41,325 bases of DNA from JAIBJN01 sp963775395 (lineage in GTDB: Bacteria; Actinomycetota; Thermoleophilia; Gaiellales; Gaiellaceae): positions 1-41,325 of the forward strand of contig CAVZIX010000010.1 of assembly GCA_963775395.1 (NCBI GenBank), given 5' to 3'. Below are positions 1 to 6,602 of this stretch, in pieces. The notes beneath the pieces were generated by a model, which had not been told where the DNA came from, made no database searches, and saw nothing but the letters and a program-made list of their open reading frames with translations. The first letter of the stretch is position 1, and each line of letters starts with the position of its first letter. The position numbers were made by a program, and so were the translations under genes.

Positions 1-38
1 GATCCGCGCGCGTCCGCACGTCTTGCCAAGGAGGGATC

Positions 39-1004
39 ATGACCACGAGCGACAGTCTTCAGGCCCTGCGACGGGCAAACCCGCGTGCGCAGGAGGGGTT
101 CGCCGAGTCGGTCGAGTCGGCCGCCCATGCCGTCCGCGCCCAGCTCATGGCGTCGGATGCGCCGGCTGCGCGGCCTCGCGCACGGCAGATCCGCCCGCGC
201 CTGCTAGGCCTTTCCGCGGCGGCGGGGCTCGCCGTCGCGGCGGGTGTCGTCGCGCTGTTGACCGTCGCGTCGCCCGCCGGCGGCCCCGGCGTCGAGGACG
301 CGACCGCGGCTGTCAGGACGGCTGCCGCCGTCACGGCGGGGTCCGCCGAACGGTCAGGCACGGCCGTCATCCGCATGACGCGGGACGGCGAAACCTGGGC
401 GGCCGCCACGATCCGCTGGAGCGGCGAGGACATTGCAATCGTGCAGGATGCCCCGCGGCGGCCGTGGAGCAAGCCGGGGCACCCGATGCTGGTCGTCGGC
501 GGAGTTCTCTACGGATTCGAGGAGGGCTTCGGTTGGGTGGCGTTCGGCGATCCGGCCAACATCGATCCGGACAGCGGGACGACTCCGGCCGAGACCCTGG
601 CAGCCGTTCGCGAGGATGTCGGCGGCGCGACGCTCCGCCGTATCCTGGACGGGACGACCAGGCTGACGGCGCGTGAGCTCGGGGACGGAACCACCGTCTA
701 CAGCGGCAAGGTCGCCTCCCGGCTGATCGCCAGGGAGACCGGCGTGAAGGACGGCGAGTCCCTTCGCGTCCTGCCGTTCGGCTATGTCGCGAACGGCGAC
801 GCGTCCGACCCGGACGCCCACCTCGATGTCGCGGTCACGGTCGGCGAGAACGACGTCGTCGACGAGATCGCAGTAGCGTGGGGTGGGGACTCTGCCTGGA
901 CGTACTCGGTGACCTACAGCGGCCTGGACGCGACGGCGGCCCCGAAGGCGCCCGAGAACGCGCGCCCCTTGAGCGAGTTGCGGAAGCTATCTCGATCCAA
1001 CTAG
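39..1004 (+). CDS. Single-pass membrane-anchored protein of unknown function
   Basis: I do not recognise this 321-residue protein as a named family. It has a cytoplasmic-looking N-terminus (residues 1-54, basic just before the membrane), one hydrophobic segment at about 56-77, and a large exported domain rich in beta-type sequence. The layout resembles anti-sigma-factor or sigma-linked sensor proteins (short cytoplasmic tail, one helix, external domain), and such genes often follow an ECF sigma gene, which would lie left of the window. The start is firm: AAGGAGG sits four bases before the ATG at 39. A strong inverted repeat follows the stop. The anti-sigma idea is inference from topology only. 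Confidence 0.8.
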   Translation: MTTSDSLQALRRANPRAQEGFAESVESAAHAVRAQLMASDAPAARPRARQIRPRLLGLSAAAGLAVAAGVVALLTVASPAGGPGVEDATAAVRTAAAVTAGSAERSGTAVIRMTRDGETWAAATIRWSGEDIAIVQDAPRRPWSKPGHPMLVVGGVLYGFEEGFGWVAFGDPANIDPDSGTTPAETLAAVREDVGGATLRRILDGTTRLTARELGDGTTVYSGKVASRLIARETGVKDGESLRVLPFGYVANGDASDPDAHLDVAVTVGENDVVDEIAVAWGGDSAWTYSVTYSGLDATAAPKAPENARPLSELRKLSRSN

Positions 1005-1015
1005 ACGGCGAAGAG

Positions 1016-1050
1016 CCACCGCGGCCGGCAACTTTCGCCGGCCGCGGTGG
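1016..1050. terminator. 14-bp perfect hairpin between convergent genes
   Basis: The arms at 1016-1029 and 1037-1050 are perfect reverse complements (14 bp, GC-rich) around a 7-base loop. It lies between the stop of the plus-strand gene at 1004 and the stop of the minus-strand HxlR gene at 1056, so it can act on both transcripts. There is no T-tract on either side, as is common for high-GC actinobacterial terminators. Confidence 0.75.
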
Positions 1051-1055
1051 CACGC

Positions 1056-1811
1056 TCATGCACTCGAGCGAGGATAGGGCTGCTCGACCCGCACCCTCTC
1101 GGGGTCCGCGAATCGCGACGCCGCCCTCCGGCGCTCGTCGGCCTGGCGGCTGGCCGGGGCGAACGCGCTCCAGGCGAACCAGTGCCCGAAGGCGCGCTGG
1201 AGCACCCTCGGGCCGCTCAGCGTCAGCTTGCGCGCTCGCATTGCGCCGTCCAGGTCGGCGCGGCCAAGATAGACGCGGTAGAGGGTGGCCGTGTCGACCC
1301 TGACCTGGAGGTCGATGTCGAACCCGGGATGCTGGAGACAGACCGAGACCTCGGAGGGCTCGAGCACCATCCAGTAGCGCTTCGCCGGGTTGCGGAAGTC
1401 GAACTTGACCACCGTGCGGTCGGGGGGAAGCTGCTCGCGATCGACGTGGCGGGCCATCCAGACGATCAGGAGGTCGGGGTCGAGCTCCTCGGGGCGGGGA
1501 TCGGTGAAAGACCAGGTCACCCCCCACTCCCCGATCGCCTGCACGACCGCCTCCAGGTCCCGGCCCGCGAGCGTCAGGCGATAGCCAAGCGTCCTGCCCT
1601 TAGGACCGGTGCGCCGCTCGATGATCTCGGCCCGCTCGAGCGAGCGCAGGCGGTCCGTGAGGACCGAGCGCGAGATCCCCGGCAGGCCACGCTGAAGCTC
1701 GTTGAACCCGCCCGCGCCGCCCAGCATCTCGCGCACGATCAGCAGCGTCCAGCGGTCGCCGAGGATCTCGCTCGCCTTGGCGATCGGGCAGTACTGCGCG
1801 TAGCTCCGCAT
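1056..1811 (-). CDS. HxlR-family winged-helix regulator with C-terminal SCP2-like domain
   Basis: This 251-residue protein begins with an HxlR-type winged helix (about residues 1-95). The family's conserved N-terminal cysteine is present (Cys8 in YAQYCPIAKA), as is the GDRWTLLIVREML helix. Plain HxlR proteins are about 110-130 residues; here a second domain of roughly 125 residues follows that looks like the SCP2/sterol-carrier-like effector domain seen in many actinobacterial HxlR fusions, so a small hydrophobic ligand may be sensed. It is divergent from a flavin oxidase, the usual arrangement for a local regulator. No Shine-Dalgarno precedes the ATG at suitable spacing, but TAGCAT lies nine bases upstream, suggesting a leaderless message. 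Tandem repeats at 1844-1881 overlap the expected -35 region of this gene, which fits autoregulation. Confidence 0.88.
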   Translation of the reverse strand: MRSYAQYCPIAKASEILGDRWTLLIVREMLGGAGGFNELQRGLPGISRSVLTDRLRSLERAEIIERRTGPKGRTLGYRLTLAGRDLEAVVQAIGEWGVTWSFTDPRPEELDPDLLIVWMARHVDREQLPPDRTVVKFDFRNPAKRYWMVLEPSEVSVCLQHPGFDIDLQVRVDTATLYRVYLGRADLDGAMRARKLTLSGPRVLQRAFGHWFAWSAFAPASRQADERRRAASRFADPERVRVEQPYPRSSA

Positions 1812-1843
1812 GCTCCAGGGATGCTAGCCCCGGATTGGCCTTA

Positions 1844-1881
1844 GGTTCGGAATTCGGACCGCTTGGTTCGAAATTCGGTCT
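1844..1881. promoter_or_regulatory. Tandem operator-like repeats in the HxlR/oxidase divergent promoter
   Basis: Two 17-base copies start 21 bases apart (1844-1860 and 1865-1881), about two helical turns. The common core is GGTTCGnAATTCGGnCn. Each copy is also an imperfect palindrome (GGT-x-CG ... CG-x-ACC in the first). The copy nearer the HxlR gene overlaps its expected -35; the other lies upstream of the oxidase's candidate -10 (TACCGT, 1905-1910). This is what a dimeric winged-helix regulator binding both promoters would leave. Binding itself is inferred. Confidence 0.55.
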
Positions 1882-1916
1882 AGTCGGCCGCTGCGCACCC
1901 CCCATACCGTGGTCGC

Positions 1917-3320
1917 ATGGCTACCGAAACGGCAAGGGTGGCGACGGCCACCGACGACGAGCGCCTACGCAACTCCGTTCACGGCCCGGTGATCGGCCCC
2001 GAAGACGAAGGCTACGACGAGGCCCGCTCGATCTGGAACGGCGCGATCGACCGCCGCCCGGCCTGCATCGCCCGCTGCACGGGCGTCGCCGACGTCGTCG
2101 CCGCGGTCGGCTTCGCCCGCGAGCGTGATCTGCTGGTTGGCGTGCGCTCCGGTGGCCACGGCGTCGGCGGCCACGCGCTCTGTGACGGCGGGCTCGTGAT
2201 CGACCTCTCGCCGATGAAGGGAATCCGAGTCGATCCGGCGATGCGCACCGCGCGCGCTGAGGCCGGCGTGCTCTGGGGCGAGCTCGACCGCGAGACGCAG
2301 CTCTTCGGGCTGGCGACGGTCGGCGGAATCGTCACCCACACCGGGATCGCGGGCCTGACGCTCGGCGGGGGGATCGGCTGGTTGATGCGAAAGCACGGCG
2401 CCACGGTCGACAACCTCCTCTCCGCGGACGTGGTGACCGCGCAGGGCGAGATCGTCACCGCGAGCGAGGAGGAAAACCCCGATCTCTTCTGGGCGATCCG
2501 CGGTGGCGGCGGCAACTTCGGCATCGTCACCTCGTTCGAGTACCGACTACACCCCGTCGGCCCGATCGTCCTCGCGGGACCAATCTTCCACCCCCTAAAG
2601 GACGCGCCGGAGGTCCTGCGCTTCTACCGCGAGTTCATCGCCGCGGCCCCGGACGAGCTGACCACGATCTTCGAACTGTCGGCGGCGCCGCCGCTCCCTT
2701 TCCTGCCGGAGGAGGTGCACGGCAAGCCGATCGTGATGGTGGGCGCCTGTTACGCCGGATCTCCGGACGAGGGCGCCGAGGTGGTGCGATCGTTGAAGGA
2801 GTTCGGCCGCCCGATCGTCGACCTGCTCGAGCCGAAGCCCTACGCGGCCTTGCAGTCGATGTTCGACCCCTTGGTGCCGCACGGCTGGCACCGCTACTGG
2901 AAGTCGCTCGAGCTGCCACCGCTTACCGATGATGCGATCGAGACGCTCGTCGAGCACTCATCGACGCCCACCTCGCCCAAGTCCTACACCATCGTCTTCC
3001 AGCTCGGCGGGGCGTTGGCCCGCGTGGGTGAGGGCGAGACGGCCTTCAGCCAGCGCGATGCCGCCCACAACGTCAACATCAACGCGGTTTGGCTCGAGGA
3101 GGATCCGGACGCAGAACGCCACATCGCTTGGGCGCGGGACTTCTTCGACGCGATGCAACCGCACGCCGGCGGGCGCGTGTACCTGAACTTCCTCGGCGAA
3201 GAGGGCGGCAACCGGGTGCGCCAGGCCTACGGCGCGCGAAACTATGAGCGGCTGGTCGAGCTCAAGCGCGCCTATGACCCGACCAACTTCTTCAGGCTCA
3301 ACCAGAACATCGAGCCCTGA
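1917..3320 (+). CDS. FAD-linked oxidase, VAO/PCMH fold with berberine-bridge-like C-terminus
   Basis: This 467-residue flavoenzyme has the PCMH-type FAD domain at about 45-215. RSGGHG at 77-82 carries His81, the expected site of the 8-alpha-histidyl FAD link. The C-terminal segment (about 420-466, with NYERL and YDPTNFF) is the BBE-type domain. In bicovalent relatives a second loop supplies a 6-S-cysteinyl bond; here that loop reads GGIVTHTGIAG with no cysteine, so single covalent attachment is expected. Such enzymes oxidise alcohols, sugars or phenolic/alkaloid-type substrates with O2; the substrate here is unknown. No signal peptide is seen. There is no Shine-Dalgarno before the ATG at 1917, but TACCGT lies six bases upstream, consistent with a leaderless transcript. 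It is probably controlled by the divergent HxlR protein. Confidence 0.9.
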   Translation: MATETARVATATDDERLRNSVHGPVIGPEDEGYDEARSIWNGAIDRRPACIARCTGVADVVAAVGFARERDLLVGVRSGGHGVGGHALCDGGLVIDLSPMKGIRVDPAMRTARAEAGVLWGELDRETQLFGLATVGGIVTHTGIAGLTLGGGIGWLMRKHGATVDNLLSADVVTAQGEIVTASEEENPDLFWAIRGGGGNFGIVTSFEYRLHPVGPIVLAGPIFHPLKDAPEVLRFYREFIAAAPDELTTIFELSAAPPLPFLPEEVHGKPIVMVGACYAGSPDEGAEVVRSLKEFGRPIVDLLEPKPYAALQSMFDPLVPHGWHRYWKSLELPPLTDDAIETLVEHSSTPTSPKSYTIVFQLGGALARVGEGETAFSQRDAAHNVNINAVWLEEDPDAERHIAWARDFFDAMQPHAGGRVYLNFLGEEGGNRVRQAYGARNYERLVELKRAYDPTNFFRLNQNIEP

Positions 3321-3339
3321 TTGCAGACAGTTTGAGAGA

Positions 3340-3386
3340 CGGGAGCGACGGGACTCGAACCCGCGACCTCCGGCGTGACAGGCCGG
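3340..3386 (-). repeat. tRNA-Asp 3' fragment, candidate distal attachment site
   Basis: These 47 bases are identical to 14216-14262, the 3' part of tRNA-Asp (discriminator, acceptor 3' strand, T arm, variable loop and most of the anticodon arm including the GTC anticodon). Upstream sequence diverges immediately after GGCCGG, so no D arm or 5' acceptor strand exists and this is not a functional tRNA. The sharp edge at the anticodon arm is typical of an attachment-site core. Confidence 0.75.
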
Positions 3387-3619
3387 TCATGGCGCTTCCG
3401 GGCTGAGCGGGGATAGGCGGGGATTGCCGCCATGAGCGGGCCTTTTCGACGCTGCGTTGCGGGGATTTGCGGGTACCTGCGGGAGCTTCCGGGAGCCTCG
3501 TGCGGGATGAGCGCGGGATGCGGCGTTGCGCGGAAAGACAACGCATAGGAAGAAGCGAAGGGATGCGATCGTTGCCGAGGGGACATTAAGAGGTCGACGG
3601 CGCCTCGGCTGGTGATGCC
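3387..3619. other. Gene-free left end of the island with G-rich short repeats
   Basis: No convincing gene is present; reading frames crossing it run into the tRNA fragment. It contains three exact GCGGGGAT copies at 3407-3414, 3417-3424 and 3459-3466, then relatives (GCGGGTA, GCGGGAG, GCGGGATG twice around 3502-3520). Spacing is 10 bases for the first pair and irregular after. GCGGGATGCG also occurs at the other end of the island near 14145. These could be recombinase arm-type sites or simple decay of a former coding end. Confidence 0.4.
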
Positions 3620-4588
3620 TCACACGACGATGACGACCTTGCCGCGTGCGCGGCCCTCCCGGAGATACCTGATGGCCTCCGGGACCTCGCTCAACGAAAA
3701 CGTCCTGTCGACGATGGGCATGAGCTTGCCGGCCTCGAGGAGCTCGCGCAGCTCTTCCAGGTCCTCCCGGCGCTCCTTCGAGATCCAGGTGCCCAGCTTC
3801 TGACGGACGAACGGCGAGAGCAGCTGCGCGCGAAGTTGGCGGTCGATGCCACCGAGCCACTTTCCGCCTCCCTCTCCACCGACGATTACCAGCGTCCCCT
3901 CGCGGGTGAGCGCGCGCCGGAGGTGTGACAGCGAGCGATTCCCCGCGATATCGAGGATGACGTCATAGGAGCTGCCATCGGCGAAGTCCTCGCGCGTGTA
4001 GTCGATGACGCGGTCGGCGCCGATCGATCGCACCAAGTCCACTTTCCTCGTGCTGACGACCCCGGTGACTTCGGCGCCGAAGACCTTCGCCAATTGCACA
4101 GCGTAGGTGCCCACGCCTCCCCCCGCGCCAATGATCAGGACTCGCTGACCGGCTCGAACCTTCCCCCGGTCGCGAACGGCCTGGAGGGCGGCGTAGCCCG
4201 AGATGGGGACGGCCGCTGCCTGCTCGAAGGTGAGGTTCGCCGGCTTGGGCGCGAGCCGGTCCGCGCGGGCGCACGCGTACTCAGCGAAGGAGCCGTTGCA
4301 GGTGCCAAACACCTCGTCCCCCGGCCGAAACTCGGTCACGCTCTCGCCCACTGCCTCGACGCGCCCGGCGACATCGAGACCGCGAACGGGGTTCTTGGGC
4401 GCGCGGAGCCCGAAGCCCGCGATGCGAATCAGGTAAGGCAGCCCTGCCATCAGGTGCCAGACGCCCTGGTCGATCCCGGCTGCGCGCACTTGGAGGAGAA
4501 TCTCCTCGTCGCCAATGGCCGGCTTGTCGATCTCCTTGAGCTGCAGGACGTCGGGCGAGCCGTATCTGTCCTGGATGATTGCCTTCAT
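3620..4588 (-). CDS. Zinc-independent medium-chain dehydrogenase, quinone-oxidoreductase-like
   Basis: This 322-residue protein has the two-domain MDR layout: a GroES-like N-terminal half (1-120) and a Rossmann domain with the nucleotide motif GAGGGVG at about 154-160, followed by the VQLAK helix. The catalytic zinc signature (GHE and its cysteines) is absent, placing it with the zinc-independent quinone oxidoreductase / NAD(P)H-dependent enone-reductase-like branch. It probably reduces quinones or alpha,beta-unsaturated carbonyls with NADPH in the cytoplasm; the substrate is not readable. It is transcribed alone and is the first gene inside the island, ending 233 bases from the tRNA fragment. 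The start ATG at 4588 gives a normal N-terminus (MKAIIQDRYGSPDVL). Confidence 0.88.
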   Translation of the reverse strand: MKAIIQDRYGSPDVLQLKEIDKPAIGDEEILLQVRAAGIDQGVWHLMAGLPYLIRIAGFGLRAPKNPVRGLDVAGRVEAVGESVTEFRPGDEVFGTCNGSFAEYACARADRLAPKPANLTFEQAAAVPISGYAALQAVRDRGKVRAGQRVLIIGAGGGVGTYAVQLAKVFGAEVTGVVSTRKVDLVRSIGADRVIDYTREDFADGSSYDVILDIAGNRSLSHLRRALTREGTLVIVGGEGGGKWLGGIDRQLRAQLLSPFVRQKLGTWISKERREDLEELRELLEAGKLMPIVDRTFSLSEVPEAIRYLREGRARGKVVIVV

Positions 4589-4745
4589 GTTTGTCTCGCC
4601 GAGGCTGGCCTGCGTGACTTCCGCGGCCCTATCTCCGCGCGCCTGAGCCCGCCCTGACGTTCCGTCGAGGGGTCATGGTGGCCATCGCTGGCCTCCTTCG
4701 TGTCGACGAGGCCCCGCCTTGCCATGCCCCTGGCACGAGTCCGGA

Positions 4746-6122
4746 TCACCTGACCAGCGGCCGTCCGCTCCGGACCGATGAGACAACATCGAGGATCGCT
4801 TGAGTGGTCGCGGCTGAGGCGTCTTCGTCCAACAGCATCTCGCCGTGGCTAGCGTCGTCGACCACGCGGTGCGCGCTGTTGGTCGACAGGCTGGCGAGGT
4901 CGTCCTGCGCCGCTTTCCATTCGGCATCACTCCCGCTGCCGGCTGTCAGGACAACCAATGGCTTGGCGCCGAAATCACCGAGAGATGCAGCTTGATCTGC
5001 CGAGGCCGACCCCTGCATGTACTCGTCGATCGTGCTTTGAACATTGGTTGGGGTGGCGGCGCTGGCGATGGCCTCGTCCCGAGCCCGCGGCGGCAGACTG
5101 CCGTACGTGAGCTGGCCGAGCAAGCGCCCCACACCCAATCTGGCCGAAGACGAAAGCAGTGCGGAGACACGCCACATGATGTCGTAGGAGCCGTCGTCTT
5201 CGGGTGATGTCCCCGGTGTCTCGGCAGATCCCGGCTCGGTGGAGTCCACCAGCACCATTCCGGCGACCTCGTCGGGGTAGCGGGCGGCGAAGGTAAGTAC
5301 GTAGAGGCCACCGAAGGAATGGCCTGCCAGCACATACGGTCCGGGAACGTGTCCGCGCTGGAGCAACGTGTGGAGGTCGGTCGCTATCTGCCCGCCGTCC
5401 TGGGGGCTGTCGGCGGGCTCGCTCCAGCCGCGACCTGCGCGGTCGTAGACGCAGACGCGGGTGTCACGGGCGACGGCTGGCGTGATCCACGCGAGATCCG
5501 ACGACATCCCGCCGGCACCTGGTTCGAGAACCACGGTGGGACTGCCTGAGCCGCGGCAGTTCAGGTGCAGGCTGTGTTCGCCCACGTCGATCAACCGACC
5601 CGGCACAGGAAAGTCTTCATCCAGCGCTCCAGCCACCGTCTCGTAGCCGCCGGCAACTGCGACCAGAGCCATCAATGCCATCACCGGGTAGAGCAGCCAT
5701 CGCCGGCTTCGGCTACGAAGGTGCCGACCCGCTTGGATGATCATCCAGACGACTAACGCCAACAAGGCGAGGGGCCACACCCAGCTGAGCACCCCCTGAA
5801 CCCCGGAGCCGAACGCCACCAAGAGAAGACCGCTCAGTCCCAAGAACAGCGCAGGAACAACCGCCCAACGCTGTGGCTGATCAGTGAACCGCACCGAGAG
5901 CACGGCCAGCATCGCCCAGCCCAGCGCGAACCCGCACAAGAGTGCCCCGGTGAGCTCGCTCTCTTCTGCCGGAATGAACGGGGCGGCAACAAGAAGGAGG
6001 CCGACAACAAGTCCGGTGAGCAACGACCCGGCCACGATCCAACCAATGTGTCCCCTCCGCCCGGGATCAGCGCGGGCCGGCTGGACGTGACCACTGTCCT
6101 GGGGGGTGGGGGTAATGGTCAC
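4746..6122 (-). CDS. Membrane-anchored alpha/beta hydrolase
   Basis: With the GTG start at 6122 this is a 458-residue protein. The N-terminal part (about 26-160) holds four or five hydrophobic segments; the rest is an alpha/beta hydrolase. The nucleophile elbow is GHSFGG (267-272, Ser269), the oxyanion region lies around LEPGAG, and the catalytic His is in DDASHGEML near the C-terminus. The catalytic domain probably faces outward or lies on the membrane, so a lipid- or ester-type substrate is plausible. The GTG overlaps the stop of the upstream membrane gene as GTGA, indicating translational coupling. The open frame continues upstream through that gene, but nothing there resembles a natural N-terminus. 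GC and codon choice look lower than in the flanking chromosome, fitting acquisition. Confidence 0.82.
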   Translation of the reverse strand: MTITPTPQDSGHVQPARADPGRRGHIGWIVAGSLLTGLVVGLLLVAAPFIPAEESELTGALLCGFALGWAMLAVLSVRFTDQPQRWAVVPALFLGLSGLLLVAFGSGVQGVLSWVWPLALLALVVWMIIQAGRHLRSRSRRWLLYPVMALMALVAVAGGYETVAGALDEDFPVPGRLIDVGEHSLHLNCRGSGSPTVVLEPGAGGMSSDLAWITPAVARDTRVCVYDRAGRGWSEPADSPQDGGQIATDLHTLLQRGHVPGPYVLAGHSFGGLYVLTFAARYPDEVAGMVLVDSTEPGSAETPGTSPEDDGSYDIMWRVSALLSSSARLGVGRLLGQLTYGSLPPRARDEAIASAATPTNVQSTIDEYMQGSASADQAASLGDFGAKPLVVLTAGSGSDAEWKAAQDDLASLSTNSAHRVVDDASHGEMLLDEDASAATTQAILDVVSSVRSGRPLVR

Positions 6123-6568
6123 GATGGACCGTGGAAATGAACGCCCGCAACGATCTCGACGGCGATGATTGCCGCGACCACAAAGTCGACGACGAGACAA
6201 AACGGAGGCCACCACCGCGTGTTGGCAACAAACTGCGTGCGGTGCTGCCAGAGGTCCTTCAAGCCATGACCGGCGAGGCCGACGACAAGCAGCCAGGGTG
6301 TGCCGGTGATCGCCGCGGCGGCGATGATGATGAATCCGCTCGCGACGCCGGTTTCGACAGCGATGACCCTCCAGCGCCCATCGCCGCCGACTGCGAGACC
6401 GATATAGATGGGGGCGATCACCACCAGTCCGAGCGCGTAGACGGTGGCGGTGTCCAGCCACCACATGGCAAGTGGTGTGGCCGCCTGCGCGAGCCCTACG
6501 ACCATCCCCCAGAAAACCGGCCCTCGGAGGTCCAGCCGGAACGGCTGGCTCGGGGCGGTCGTGCTCAC
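6119..6568 (-). CDS. Small multipass membrane protein
   Basis: This 149-residue protein has about five hydrophobic stretches and two conserved-looking soluble motifs, GHGLKDLWQHR (about 99-109) and TRWWPPFC (about 116-123), whose histidines, tryptophans and cysteine suggest a ligand or metal role. I do not recognise the family with certainty. It is the first gene of a two-gene unit: its TGA overlaps the GTG of the alpha/beta hydrolase. It starts 34 bases downstream of the multicopper oxidase stop on the same strand, so it may also be read through from that operon. Confidence 0.75.
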   Translation of the reverse strand: MSTTAPSQPFRLDLRGPVFWGMVVGLAQAATPLAMWWLDTATVYALGLVVIAPIYIGLAVGGDGRWRVIAVETGVASGFIIIAAAAITGTPWLLVVGLAGHGLKDLWQHRTQFVANTRWWPPFCLVVDFVVAAIIAVEIVAGVHFHGPS

Positions 6569-6602
6569 GACGATTCCGGAGTGCGCTCGCGAGTGGTGTT
6601 CA

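Noticed and set aside
3340..3386. A second tRNA-Asp gene
   Set aside because: Only the 3' 47 bases match; the D arm and 5' acceptor strand are missing, so it is treated as an attachment-type fragment.
3272..3586. 104-codon minus-strand frame across the tRNA fragment
   Set aside because: It reads through the tRNA duplicate and the end of the oxidase gene, has no ribosome site and a low-complexity composition.
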